The notes under the pieces were generated by a model that saw only the letters and a list, made by a program, of their open reading frames with translations, made no database searches and was not told the DNA's origin. A stretch of 64,000 nucleotides of DNA, taken from the NCBI GenBank assembly GCA_964351395.1, contig CAYGOF010000001.1, forward strand, positions 806,001 to 870,000. The letters are read 5' to 3'. The DNA comes from Imperialibacter sp964351395. GTDB taxonomy: Bacteria > Bacteroidota > Bacteroidia > Cytophagales > Cyclobacteriaceae. Both the position numbers and the translations under genes were made by a program. Positions 36,219 to 45,701 of this stretch are shown here, piece after piece; the stretch's first letter is position 1; the number at the start of each line of letters is the position of its first letter.

Positions 36219-36794
36219 TTATTCGACTTCAACAATCATTTCCACTTCAATAGCGATATTACTGGGAAGCGATCCCATTCCTACCGCAGCACGGGCATGC
36301 TTGCCTCTTTCTCCAAACACAGCTACCATTAAGTCAGAATATCCATTGACCACCTTTGGCTGATCGGTAAAGTCAGGTCCGCAGTTAACCATGCCCAATA
36401 CCTTAACAATCCGCTTCACTTTTTTTAGATCTCCCAATTCTGCTTTTAGTACAGAAATCTGTGCGATGGCAACAAGTTTTCCAGCCTCATAGCCTTCCTC
36501 CAAAGTCAGATCTGTGCCAACCTTTCCAGTAACATAACCACCATCAGGCTTTGAAGGGCCTTTTCCTGCAAGGAATATCAGGTTACCGGTTCTAACGGCG
36601 TTCACGTAATTGGCAATTGGTGTCGGTGGTGTTGTCAACTCTATTCCTAATTCTTTGAGTTTCGCCTCCGGGTCGTAATTGGATGGAGCGCTTACCTGAG
36701 CCTTTAGCGTATCGGCAGGTTCTTCGGTGTGTGACGTGCCTAGCGAACAGGCAAACATCAATGGTAACATTGCAATGAGCACTAGCTTTTTCAT
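36219..36794 (-). CDS. RidA family protein with lipoprotein signal
   Basis: Start ATG at 36794 gives a short signal peptide and lipobox FACS; a longer in-frame start would reach into the M14 gene. The 191-residue mature protein is a YjgF/YER057c/RidA protein: VNAVRTGNLIFLAGKGP, GYEAGKLVAIAQISVLKAELGDLKKVKRIVKVLGMV, FGERGKHARAAVGMGSLPSNIAIEVEMIVEV with the active-site-like Arg in HARAAVG. RidA normally hydrolyses reactive enamines/imines in the cytoplasm; an exported lipoprotein version implies another substrate or role. It lies 25 bases past the M14 peptidase, probably the same operon. Confidence 0.8.
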   Translation of the reverse strand: MKKLVLIAMLPLMFACSLGTSHTEEPADTLKAQVSAPSNYDPEAKLKELGIELTTPPTPIANYVNAVRTGNLIFLAGKGPSKPDGGYVTGKVGTDLTLEEGYEAGKLVAIAQISVLKAELGDLKKVKRIVKVLGMVNCGPDFTDQPKVVNGYSDLMVAVFGERGKHARAAVGMGSLPSNIAIEVEMIVEVE

Positions 36795-36819
36795 ATTATT
36801 TAGGTTAGTTGAGAATCTA

Positions 36820-39336
36820 TTATTGCCCGACAAAGAAAACAGCATTAGCAAACAGTAGTTTTCCGTTGTCCCAGAATGCACGGAATAGTGGATTATCGGC
36901 CATATAAACCACCTGTCCGCTACCCATTCTATCTACGCCGAAAACCAGCGTGTTCTCTAACTCTTTTTGAACTCTGTTGCCAGCAAAGCCGCTCACTGGT
37001 TTGGTGCCGGTAGGGATGTAGGCCACATTCCAGGCACCAGATAGTTTAGCAAACCTGCTTTCCGCTGTTTTCAAGCTGAAATAGGACTCATCATATCCAT
37101 ACGCCATTGGGTGAGTATTGTCTACTTTCGTTTTGTATATCGCTCCAGGAATTATGCCCTGTATATAATTTCTCTCAGCGTCAGCATATTTTAGGTTTGC
37201 ATCTGCTTCCTCCCACTTTTCCTCAAGCTTTTTCATGGCTGCCTTTTCGTCATCATCAGCGTATTTTTTTAGTGCATAGCCCTCTCGATCAACAAAGCTA
37301 TTCAAAGCTCCCTGCACAAGAATTAGTTTACCACCTTCACGCACCCAGCTGTCTATTTTTTTCAGCGAACCATCGCCGAGCCCGCCATATCTGCCATTCT
37401 GGATAATGATTACATCATAGCCTGAAAGATCGAAACGTCCGAAATCGTCTGTGTCCAACACGGTGATTGGATAGTTGAGCTGACGCTCGAAAAAATGCCA
37501 GGTTTCGCCAAATGCTAATGAAGAAACTCCAGTTCCTGCCAATACAGCTACTTTTGGGGCATCAATGAAGTGCACGTCGCCGCTTCCGAAATCCTTACCA
37601 GAATCAACGAACCCGGTAGTTGTAGCATCCAATGAACGACCGGACTCTTTGGCGAGTCTTTTTATCAAACCGTCGAAACGGGAAGCATGATGTTCATTGC
37701 CTTTGCGGGTAATTATAAGTGTGCCACGTTCATAGTTTTTTCCACCTATCGAAAATGGTGTTTCAGTGTAACGGACCTTCACATCCTTTTTGATCAGCTG
37801 GGCCAGAAATTTTGCATCCTCCAGCGTTTGCCATCTGGCAATGTAGGCATAAGCTTTGTCTGTAGTTGTGACTTCTGCAGCAGGTGCATTGTATTTTTCC
37901 GACCCAGGGTTGATTTTTTCGCTTACTGCGAAGGCTTTTAATCCTTTTGCATAAGGAACGCCCCAAGCGGTGATATCATAGGTATTAGAATCTTCTACAT
38001 AAGTTTTTGGCTCAAAAAGCACACTGGCTAAGACTCCTCTTGGCTGATAATTGCTTATAACCAGGTCACTGGATGTGAGGTTGAAAGATTCTGTTGCCTG
38101 TGTTTGGTAGTTGAACCCTTTCAGCGGTTTGCCCGCAGCGCCAGTTCCATATGCAATGCCCATGGCATCAAGCCAGTTGGTAAGGGCCGTTAGTTTGTCA
38201 GGATTGTTGTCACCCTTGATGACGAAGCCATTGTATTTGCCGGGGAAGTTATTCACGTTGTTACTGAAGAATTTCTGGAATTCTTGAAGTACCTGCGCCT
38301 TGTTGGTAATTGTTACCTCTACGGTAGAAACTCCATTGCTGTGATGGTGTGCAATTCTGTCCTTTAGAGTCAAAGTATCTCCTTCTGCAGTAAGCACACC
38401 TAGCCCCCCACGGCCGCCACCACCTTGTTCGTAGGTCATACCGATAGCTCCACTGTACACAGGATAGGTATCGCCGTAAGAAGGGTAAAGTAAGTCGAAT
38501 CGTTCTTTTGTGAAGTACAGCCAACCATTTTCATCAAAATACTTTGCATTATTTTTGCCAATCGTAACCTGAAAATCGTATTGCCATTTTGTGATCAATT
38601 CGTGATATGGCTTGGCGGCTGGTGCCATATAATACGGACTATTTACGCCCTGCTCGTGAAAATCGACATGAATTTGGGGCATCCACTGGTTATATACCAC
38701 GATTCTCTGTTGCGTTTCAATCTGTGTTTGCCATGCCCAGTCGCGGTTCAAATCAAACAGATAGTGGTTGGCGCGGCCACCTGGCCAAACCTCATTGTGT
38801 TCTTTGCTTTGAGGGTCTGGGTTATAGTCTTTGTTCCCATACTGGTTATAGTAGTTAGCATAGCGATCTCTGCCGTCGGGGTTGATACATGGATCCATGA
38901 TTACTACTCCGTCTTCGAGCCACGCAGTTTTATTAGTGACCAGCTCGTAAATAGTGGCCATACTAGCTTCCATCGAAACTGATTCATTGCCATGTACGTT
39001 GTAGCTAAGCCAAATGATGGGAATATTGTTGGTTGGGTTACCACTTTCAAGTCCGGCTCTTTTGAGATTATCGGTTCGTATTGTTTCGATGTTCTGGTGG
39101 TTAGCCTCGCTGGTGACAATAGCATAAACCAATGGGCGATCTTCGAAAGTGCGCCCGTATTCTTTAAGCACGACCTTAGAGGAATTAGCAGCTACATGCT
39201 GGAAGTATTCCACCACTCGATGATGTCTGGTAAATCGTTCACCTAATTCATAACCGAGGAATTCTTTGGGGCTTTTTACCTGGGCCCACAATTGGCCAAA
39301 ACTTAGGCATAACAAAAAGAGTAAAATCTTTTTCAT
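36820..39336 (-). CDS. M14 family zinc carboxypeptidase, exported
   Basis: An 838-residue protein with a signal peptide ending LWAQ. Zinc ligands His115 and Glu118 lie in NVHGNESVSMEAS; the third histidine is in a downstream IHVDFHEQGVNSPYYMAP segment, and an active-site Glu region follows. The C-terminal half (LAGTGVSSLAFGETWHFFERQLNYP, VIIIQNGRYGGLGD, KLILVQGALNSF) is a DUF4350/GATase-like class I glutaminase fold seen fused to Bacteroidota M14 proteins. Function is probably removal of C-terminal residues from peptides outside the cytoplasm. RidA-like gene follows. Confidence 0.85.
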   Translation of the reverse strand: MKKILLFLLCLSFGQLWAQVKSPKEFLGYELGERFTRHHRVVEYFQHVAANSSKVVLKEYGRTFEDRPLVYAIVTSEANHQNIETIRTDNLKRAGLESGNPTNNIPIIWLSYNVHGNESVSMEASMATIYELVTNKTAWLEDGVVIMDPCINPDGRDRYANYYNQYGNKDYNPDPQSKEHNEVWPGGRANHYLFDLNRDWAWQTQIETQQRIVVYNQWMPQIHVDFHEQGVNSPYYMAPAAKPYHELITKWQYDFQVTIGKNNAKYFDENGWLYFTKERFDLLYPSYGDTYPVYSGAIGMTYEQGGGGRGGLGVLTAEGDTLTLKDRIAHHHSNGVSTVEVTITNKAQVLQEFQKFFSNNVNNFPGKYNGFVIKGDNNPDKLTALTNWLDAMGIAYGTGAAGKPLKGFNYQTQATESFNLTSSDLVISNYQPRGVLASVLFEPKTYVEDSNTYDITAWGVPYAKGLKAFAVSEKINPGSEKYNAPAAEVTTTDKAYAYIARWQTLEDAKFLAQLIKKDVKVRYTETPFSIGGKNYERGTLIITRKGNEHHASRFDGLIKRLAKESGRSLDATTTGFVDSGKDFGSGDVHFIDAPKVAVLAGTGVSSLAFGETWHFFERQLNYPITVLDTDDFGRFDLSGYDVIIIQNGRYGGLGDGSLKKIDSWVREGGKLILVQGALNSFVDREGYALKKYADDDEKAAMKKLEEKWEEADANLKYADAERNYIQGIIPGAIYKTKVDNTHPMAYGYDESYFSLKTAESRFAKLSGAWNVAYIPTGTKPVSGFAGNRVQKELENTLVFGVDRMGSGQVVYMADNPLFRAFWDNGKLLFANAVFFVGQ

Positions 39337-39513
39337 AGCAATGTATTGAAGCGTTTGGGTTTTTTATTGAGGGCCAAGATAAGGGAATCCTGTGATTTTA
39401 AAGGATGGTATTATGCAAATGGATTAGTTTTGATAGGAGTTGAGATTCGTTATGGAGAGGCAAACTGGCTCATAATGGTGATAGGAATAAATAAGATTTT
39501 TTTTCATTTCGCA

Positions 39514-40941
39514 CTAGTAAACCCATTTACTCATATCAATCATAGGTTTAGGATAGCTTTTACCTAGTGTAATACCTGCCTTCAGCAATTCCACATTTCG
39601 CATCGAAGAGGGATGGTGTACTTTTCCGCCCGGGATGCTTTCCAATTCCCCGATCCAGTGCCGCACATAGTCGCCTTTTCCATCATACTTCATTGCTTGC
39701 GACAAGATATTAAAGTACCTGTTTTCGCGGGGGTCGTTGCCAACACCTGCTACATAATTCCAATTGCCCCAGTTGTTGGCAACGTCATAGTCGATCAGTT
39801 GCGATTCGAACCAGCCGGCACCCCAGGTCCAATCGACCTCCAGGTCTTTGACCAAAAAGGAGGCGACATTTTGTCTGCCGCGATTAGACATGAATCCTGT
39901 ATGTAGCAGTTCCCTCATATTGGCATCAATGAAAGGGACCCCGGTTTTCCCGGTTCGCCAAAGCTCAAATTTTTCGATGTTCTGTTTGCTATGTACAGGC
40001 TTCTGTCGGATGCCTTTGGTTTGAAAAAGAGAAGCACCGTACTTTTTCATGACAAACCTAAAGTAGTCTCGCCAATAGAGTTCAAATATCAACCAGTAAG
40101 TCGAGTCGTTCTTTAAGACTTCCTTCTCGAATTTTTTCACCTCTTCATATACATGCCTGGGTGAAATGGCACCTTGAGAAAGCCAGGCGGAAAGTTTACT
40201 GGAGTAGTTGGGCCCTATTAACTCATTTCGGGTGTTTTTGTAGTGACTTATGTTTTTGGTTTCCCATATAAAGTTGTTGAGTCTTTCAAGGCCTGCATGC
40301 TCTCCGCCAGAGAACTGAAAAGCAGCTTTTTGGTTGAAGTCAGGACGTGAAAACCCGAAGTCATTTGATTCTGGAAGCTTGCCTGACTCTATTTGACCAA
40401 ACGGAGGAAGCTTTGTAGGTGAGGGAGTCGTTGGCCTTATTGGGGTTGCATTTTCGTTTTCCTTCCTAAATTGAGTAAAGACTTCAGGTAGATTCTGAAT
40501 AGGCCAGGGGATATCATCCTCATGCCAAAGTGTACTTTGCCAAAACAGCTTTAAAGGAATCTTCAGGCGAAATAGGGTGGCCTCCAATGACTTTTCGATG
40601 GCTACTTCTTCAGTTCCCACCTCCTTAGATGCAAAAACAGCTGTAGCTTGCAGCTCCTCTGCCAGTTCAGCAATGATATGTTCGGGTTGTCCAAACCTGA
40701 CGATCAGGTCACTTCCTATTTTCTGTAAACTTGCTTTCAGCTCGACCAGTGAGTCAAGTAGAAACGCTGTTCTATGAGGGCCACTTCTTGGGAAGCCAAG
40801 TGCCTGCTCTTCAAATTGTCTTGGGTCAAATACAAAAACAGGATAAAGATACAGACAGCTTTTCGAAGCGTTTAACAGTGCTTCATTGTCGTGAAGCCGA
40901 AGATCATTTCTAAACCAGATAATATGAATGCCTTTTTCCAT
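39514..40941 (-). CDS. DASH-type cryptochrome/photolyase
   Basis: A 475-residue flavoprotein. HIIWFRNDLRLHDNEAL is the photolyase N-terminus (antenna domain), and the FAD domain contains GPNYSSKLSAWLSQGAISPRHVYEE, WRTGKTGVPFIDANMRELLHTGFMSNRGRQNVASFL and DWTWGAGWFESQLIDYDVANNWGNWNYVAGVGNDPREN. The SNRGRQNVASFL form is characteristic of CRY-DASH. Such proteins repair cyclobutane dimers in single-stranded DNA and may have blue-light roles. No other light genes are nearby. Confidence 0.9.
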   Translation of the reverse strand: MEKGIHIIWFRNDLRLHDNEALLNASKSCLYLYPVFVFDPRQFEEQALGFPRSGPHRTAFLLDSLVELKASLQKIGSDLIVRFGQPEHIIAELAEELQATAVFASKEVGTEEVAIEKSLEATLFRLKIPLKLFWQSTLWHEDDIPWPIQNLPEVFTQFRKENENATPIRPTTPSPTKLPPFGQIESGKLPESNDFGFSRPDFNQKAAFQFSGGEHAGLERLNNFIWETKNISHYKNTRNELIGPNYSSKLSAWLSQGAISPRHVYEEVKKFEKEVLKNDSTYWLIFELYWRDYFRFVMKKYGASLFQTKGIRQKPVHSKQNIEKFELWRTGKTGVPFIDANMRELLHTGFMSNRGRQNVASFLVKDLEVDWTWGAGWFESQLIDYDVANNWGNWNYVAGVGNDPRENRYFNILSQAMKYDGKGDYVRHWIGELESIPGGKVHHPSSMRNVELLKAGITLGKSYPKPMIDMSKWVY

Positions 40942-41004
40942 TGCATGTCAACAAGCTGTGAACCAAAGTTGTTGACAAGAATTTCCAGGGCGCAATCATT
41001 TAGT

Positions 41005-42444
41005 TTATTTCACTGGAGGAGGACCTTCTGGCAAAATGGCTTTGTATACATAATCTCCTTTCTTCTCGATAAACTCCTCTCGCATCGATTTTCTAATTGA
41101 TTCGTTTTCAAAAAGGTCAATCATTGTCAGGGCCAAACTTTTCGCAGCGAACACCATTCCTTTGTGACCAATCGACATACCGCCGCAGGCCACTACCGCC
41201 CAAGAGTGCCATGGGGTTCCTATCGGCGCAGTGGTAGCAACAAGTGAAATTTCTGGAGTGATCCAGCTAATGTCTGCCACGTCAGTCGAACCACCAGCCG
41301 GGAATTCCGATGTTGGGTCAATCCCTCCAATGCTTCCATCTAGTCCATTTTCTTCCATTTTCACCGCTCTTTGAATACCTGTAGCAAATGCAAGCTCTTC
41401 TGGTGTATAGCTTATTGGACCAACCAATTGCATGTTTTTATGAAGGATATTCGAGCCAGTAATATTTGGTAGTTGTTCGTGGTAGCCGGAGGTGATCGTC
41501 ATTTTAGGTGTTACACCAGCAATCAGCGCGGCCCCTTCACCAATTTCCTGTACTCTTTGGTAAACCTCCATCATTCCTTTTCGGGTGGCGTCCCTAACAT
41601 ACAATCCCACCCTGGCATAATCAGGTACTATATTTGGAGCATCGCCTCCTTTTTCGATGATGTAATGTATACGGACCGAGGGTTTCATATGCTCTCGAAA
41701 CATATTGAGCCCGTTAACAAAAGCCTCGACTGCATCAAGTGCACTGCGCCCATTCCACGGATCGAAGGCAGCGTGCGCAGCCTGGCCCATAAACTCAACT
41801 GTCACTTCTATCATGGCCTGACTACTTTGAGTACTTGCTTTGTTTTCCGCATCGGGGTGCCAGTCGAGACAAGCATCCAGGTCATCGAAAAGGCCAGCCC
41901 GGGCCATATATATTTTTCCACCTACAGCTTCTTCAGCTGGAGTGCCGTAAAACCTTACGGTTCCTTTGAGTTTTCCTTGCTCAATCAACTCTTTGACTGC
42001 CACGGCAGCACCCAGGCTACCCGGACCAAAAAGATTGTGACCACAGCCATGCCCTGCAGCACCTTCTACTAAGGGAGATTTTTCTGGCACAGCCTTTTGT
42101 GACAGACCCGGCAAAGCATCAAACTCACCCATGATACCGATGATGGGTTTTCCACTGCCGTAAGATGCGATAAACGCAGTTGGCATTTCTGCGACTCCTC
42201 TTTCCACAGTAAAGCCCTGTGCTTCTGCATAGTCAGCCAGCGCTTTTGCTGACACGTTTTCTTTCAGTGCAATTTCAGCAGCAGCCCATATCTTATTACT
42301 TAGTGCTATCATCTCTGAAGCGTGATTATCGATCGACGTTAAAGCCGCCCTTTTATTGGCTGGAATTTTCTGGCTTTTTTGGGCAAAAACAGTGGCGTTT
42401 CCAGTCAGAAATACTACTAGGGTGAATAATGTCCTTATTTTCAT
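41005..42444 (-). CDS. M20 family amidohydrolase, AbgB-like, exported
   Basis: Start at 42444 gives a signal peptide ending TVFAQ. The 479-residue product has M20 metal ligands: MGEFDALPGLSQ (Asp), EGAAGHGCGHNLFG (His), GTPAEEAVGGK (Glu-Glu) and CLDWHPD (His). It most resembles p-aminobenzoyl-glutamate hydrolase subunit B (AbgB) or IAA-amino-acid hydrolase types rather than dipeptidases. It probably hydrolyses an acylated amino acid. Export is notable for the family. 3' end is 63 bases from the cryptochrome gene. Confidence 0.85.
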   Translation of the reverse strand: MKIRTLFTLVVFLTGNATVFAQKSQKIPANKRAALTSIDNHASEMIALSNKIWAAAEIALKENVSAKALADYAEAQGFTVERGVAEMPTAFIASYGSGKPIIGIMGEFDALPGLSQKAVPEKSPLVEGAAGHGCGHNLFGPGSLGAAVAVKELIEQGKLKGTVRFYGTPAEEAVGGKIYMARAGLFDDLDACLDWHPDAENKASTQSSQAMIEVTVEFMGQAAHAAFDPWNGRSALDAVEAFVNGLNMFREHMKPSVRIHYIIEKGGDAPNIVPDYARVGLYVRDATRKGMMEVYQRVQEIGEGAALIAGVTPKMTITSGYHEQLPNITGSNILHKNMQLVGPISYTPEELAFATGIQRAVKMEENGLDGSIGGIDPTSEFPAGGSTDVADISWITPEISLVATTAPIGTPWHSWAVVACGGMSIGHKGMVFAAKSLALTMIDLFENESIRKSMREEFIEKKGDYVYKAILPEGPPPVK

Positions 42445-42510
42445 GAATAATGGGTTTGGCATCAATATAAGTAAAATGGAGTGGCCAGTAAGGCTCTTTT
42501 CCTTTGGTGG

Positions 42511-44652
42511 CTAATTCAAAAGTATTTCGTCAACAAACACCCAACCTGGTTTTCCATTGGCATCGTGCCAGGAAGGTAATTTCATAACCGGGACGATATG
42601 AAGCTTTAATACTGTGTAGTTTTCCTTGGGTAAATCGAATGTGTAGAAAGCAGGGCCCACAGGCATGTTTTTCGTGGGTTGCTCAACAGCACTTTTTTTC
42701 CAAAGCTTCAGGCTTGCTTCATCTTTGCCGTACCAAATTTCTACGATGGACGGTGGCATGATCCAACCCCCTATATTATTGAGACAGCTAAGAGTGATTG
42801 AACTTTGTGGAATGTCTTTTCCAAGTGTGATCTGCACATCCATTGGCTCACCCTGGTAGCCAAGCCAATTTCCATCAGTATGGATGTCGGTGCCTTTTAT
42901 ATGATCGAAAAGGGCTTGTTCCAGCTTGCCTTTATATCTCTTGTTTGGCATTGTTAATAACTTAACGGCTACTGGCTCAATAGAACTTCGGAGAAATGAC
43001 TTCGTCACGACCTCGCTGCTATACCAACCTTTTTTGAAGGCCTTCACAGAAACAGTGGCATTGGTGCTGAGCGGAATTCCGCCCTCATAAATTGGAGAGT
43101 TGATACTATCGGGCTCAGCGCCATCTACTGTATATCGAAGCGTTACGCCGTTGAGGTAGTGATCTACTTTTACAGAAATTGGATCGGTAAAAAAGGTTTC
43201 GTTTGCGGCGATAACCGGAGTTGAAAGCTGAATGACGGTGCCCTCATCGTCGAAGCCAGACTCAAACGAAACGCCTGGGAATGTTTCAAGTAATTGTGGT
43301 ACGTCAGTTGGCGCAATGGCCGTATTCCAAATGAATACTTTCTGAAGTGCGGGAAGTGACTTTAGCTGAGAGATGCCTGGAGCAGTTATCGTTGTTCCTG
43401 ACATGGACAATTCCTTTAGGTTTGACAATTTCACAAGGGAGGCCAGGCCTTTGTCTGTCACTTGAGTGAAATTGAGGTAAAGCTTTTCAATATTTTCGAA
43501 ACCACTCAGCAAGCTTAGGTCTTCATCCTTTACAGGAATCTTGTTGAGGTTCAGTTCTACTACCTGCATGCTAATTTTATCAAGCTCTTTAAGTTGAGCT
43601 GGGGTAAAGGCCTCGCTGGAAAAAAAGCTAACGGTAAGTGCTGGCGAATTGAGAGCTACCGGAGTAATGATCCGATAGTTGGAGTTGAGCGACTCCACAA
43701 GTTCGGCATCAGCCGATTCGAAATCGTAGCTTTTTGAACTATTGAACTTCGCTTCAGCTATTTGATAGAGCGTTTGATCATTCGGAACTTCTGCTACCAA
43801 TGCAGTAAACGATGCGCCGCTATTAATCCAGGCGTCAAGTATTTCTTTCTCTTCGTCGGTAAGTTGGTTTTTGCCTTCAGGGGGCATGTGCTCTTCTACC
43901 GATGCTGGCAAATGAATGCGTTTTAGCAGTAGGCTGGATTCATAATTAAGTGTATCCCATAACACGCCATTTTTGCCACCAGCTAAAATGGTTTCCGGAC
44001 TTTCCATTACAAGTTCACCCTTGGCCTTTTGGCGATTGTGACAGCCCATGCACTTTTCTTTTAAGATTGGCTGCACCATGTGATCGAAAATTACGGCGTC
44101 AGCAAAGGCCACATCCTTATAGTCTTTGTCAGGCGAAACAGGCGCCAGCACAAAATTTTCGCCATGAGTAATATTTGCTCCCTGATGCCCTGCATAAGTG
44201 ATCAAGACAACCATTGCCAAAGGAATACTTTTTGACAAAATGGCTTGATGATTCCACACTTTTCTGAAATTATACCATCCGTATGATAGGAAGGCAATAG
44301 CAGTTCCTCCCCATTTGTGCCAGAAAAGGCTTCCCTCGGCATATCCTTCTTCTTTTGAAAGGAGCAAACCCATCAACGCAGAAAGTGCAGCGGTAATACT
44401 CCCGATAAGCAGTAAGTCGTCAGAGTGAAACACATCATCAAATTGTGATGTGGACGGTTTTTTGTTCACAAAGACCAATAGGGCATATGTGGCCAGTAGG
44501 GCAATGGGGAAATGCAGCAATAAAGGGTGCATACGTCCCAATACCTGAAGCCAGGCCGGCGTAGAAAAACTATTTTCGAATACGAGAAGAAATGCCAGTA
44601 AGCAGCAAATAAAAAAGCTGCTATTGGCGATCAGGCCCCGAAGCTTTTTCAT
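42511..44652 (-). CDS. membrane cytochrome c, LRR and chitobiase-C-like multidomain protein
   Basis: A 713-residue protein, last of a four-gene operon. Order: four transmembrane helices of DUF2231-like type (about 1-165; MHPLLLHFPIALLATYALLVF), a planctomycete-type cytochrome c domain with one heme motif CMGCHNRQKAKGELVMES (about 200-205), leucine-rich repeats (about 335-465; IEKLYLNFTQVTDKGLASLVKLSNLKEL), a chitobiase/beta-hexosaminidase C-terminal-like domain (CHB_HEX_C_1; VDGAEPDSINSPIYEGGIP, about 505-560), and a C-terminal jelly-roll. Likely an electron-accepting membrane subunit with surface-binding repeats. It overlaps the preceding gene by 4 bases (ATGA). Confidence 0.75.
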   Translation of the reverse strand: MKKLRGLIANSSFFICCLLAFLLVFENSFSTPAWLQVLGRMHPLLLHFPIALLATYALLVFVNKKPSTSQFDDVFHSDDLLLIGSITAALSALMGLLLSKEEGYAEGSLFWHKWGGTAIAFLSYGWYNFRKVWNHQAILSKSIPLAMVVLITYAGHQGANITHGENFVLAPVSPDKDYKDVAFADAVIFDHMVQPILKEKCMGCHNRQKAKGELVMESPETILAGGKNGVLWDTLNYESSLLLKRIHLPASVEEHMPPEGKNQLTDEEKEILDAWINSGASFTALVAEVPNDQTLYQIAEAKFNSSKSYDFESADAELVESLNSNYRIITPVALNSPALTVSFFSSEAFTPAQLKELDKISMQVVELNLNKIPVKDEDLSLLSGFENIEKLYLNFTQVTDKGLASLVKLSNLKELSMSGTTITAPGISQLKSLPALQKVFIWNTAIAPTDVPQLLETFPGVSFESGFDDEGTVIQLSTPVIAANETFFTDPISVKVDHYLNGVTLRYTVDGAEPDSINSPIYEGGIPLSTNATVSVKAFKKGWYSSEVVTKSFLRSSIEPVAVKLLTMPNKRYKGKLEQALFDHIKGTDIHTDGNWLGYQGEPMDVQITLGKDIPQSSITLSCLNNIGGWIMPPSIVEIWYGKDEASLKLWKKSAVEQPTKNMPVGPAFYTFDLPKENYTVLKLHIVPVMKLPSWHDANGKPGWVFVDEILLN

Positions 44653-45686
44653 GAAACAGGTGTTAGCTTATAAGGGTATACGTGGCCAGAGTTCCACTGA
44701 GCTACATACAGGTTTTCTTCGTCATCGATGCATACATCGTGAGGGTAAGCAAAAACAGCGTCCGTTTGAAATAGCTCCTTTAATTGACCCGCTTCATATT
44801 CAGGCGCATTGGCAGCGATGTTTGAAACTACTTTGTCATTTTTATCAAGAATGGTCACAAAACCCGATTGCTTCCAGGGTTGGCTGGCACTCATAAGCAC
44901 AGCGGCGTACAGATAATCGCCTTTTATAACTGGTCGGCAAACCCAGGCACCGGGAAGTGAAATAGTCGACAGGTATTTTCCATCCAGGGTATAGCGCTTG
45001 AATGCCATTTGTTGGCGGGAGCTGATAACAAGTGTGGGCTTGGTAGGATCACGAAAATCCATACAAACGCCATGTGCATTGAGGAGATGCGCATCGGTTT
45101 CTCCCCGGCCACCAAAGTGGCGGATGTAGTTGCCTTTGCTATCGTATTGTGTAATGAAATCTTTGCCATAGCCATCCGCTACATAAATATCACCATTTGG
45201 GGCGATCGCAGTTTCTGTCGGGACGTATTCATCTGGCTTAGTGTATTCACCAGTTTCTTTAGGATAGTCAAGCGTTAAAAGTACCCGCCCATTTAGATCG
45301 GTCTTAATTACCTGATGGCGATTGTTGTCGCAAATGAAAAGGACCTCGGTTCCGTTTTCATCAAACAGCGTTAGACCGTGGGCGCCTGGATATTCTGAAC
45401 CCCAGGTAGAGAGCAGCTTTCCTTTTTTGTCGTAAATAATGACATTGTTTTTGGTCTCGTTGGTGAGAAGCAAGATTCTACCTTTGCTGTCTTGCACCAT
45501 TTCGTGACAGTCTTTCACCGGGTATTTGGTGATGTCGGCCTGGCTCCATTTGGTGTCTAGTTTGTAACGCTTTTTGCCGTGACCAAGCACAATGTCTTGT
45601 TTTGGGTTGCGGGCAAACAAAGAAGGCCCGGCTAATACTGCCGAAGCTGCCAGGGCACTGTTTTTAACAAAAGTTCTTCTTTTCAT
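44649..45686 (-). CDS. Tat-exported NHL-repeat (six-bladed propeller) protein
   Basis: A 345-residue protein with twin-arginine signal MKRRTFVKNSALAASAVLAGP. The mature part is repeats of NHL/propeller type such as HMVQDSKGRILLLTNETKNNVIIYD, GNDIYVADGYGKDFI (approximate), NAHGVCMDFRDPTKPTLVI and EENLYVAQWNSG. NHL-type propellers often bind or oxidise; peptidylglycine-monooxygenase-type sequences share this fold. Tat export suggests folding, possibly with a cofactor, before export. Third gene of the DUF1549/DUF1553 operon, 15 bases after the DUF1501 gene. Confidence 0.78.
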   Translation of the reverse strand: MKRRTFVKNSALAASAVLAGPSLFARNPKQDIVLGHGKKRYKLDTKWSQADITKYPVKDCHEMVQDSKGRILLLTNETKNNVIIYDKKGKLLSTWGSEYPGAHGLTLFDENGTEVLFICDNNRHQVIKTDLNGRVLLTLDYPKETGEYTKPDEYVPTETAIAPNGDIYVADGYGKDFITQYDSKGNYIRHFGGRGETDAHLLNAHGVCMDFRDPTKPTLVISSRQQMAFKRYTLDGKYLSTISLPGAWVCRPVIKGDYLYAAVLMSASQPWKQSGFVTILDKNDKVVSNIAANAPEYEAGQLKELFQTDAVFAYPHDVCIDDEENLYVAQWNSGHVYPYKLTPVS

Positions 45687-45701
45687 CTTCCGGGTGTTCT
45701 G

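Noticed and set aside
41473..42072. Plus-strand reading frame of 199 codons inside the AbgB-like gene
   Set aside because: It lies wholly antisense to a gene with clear M20 motifs; its protein has no recognisable domain.
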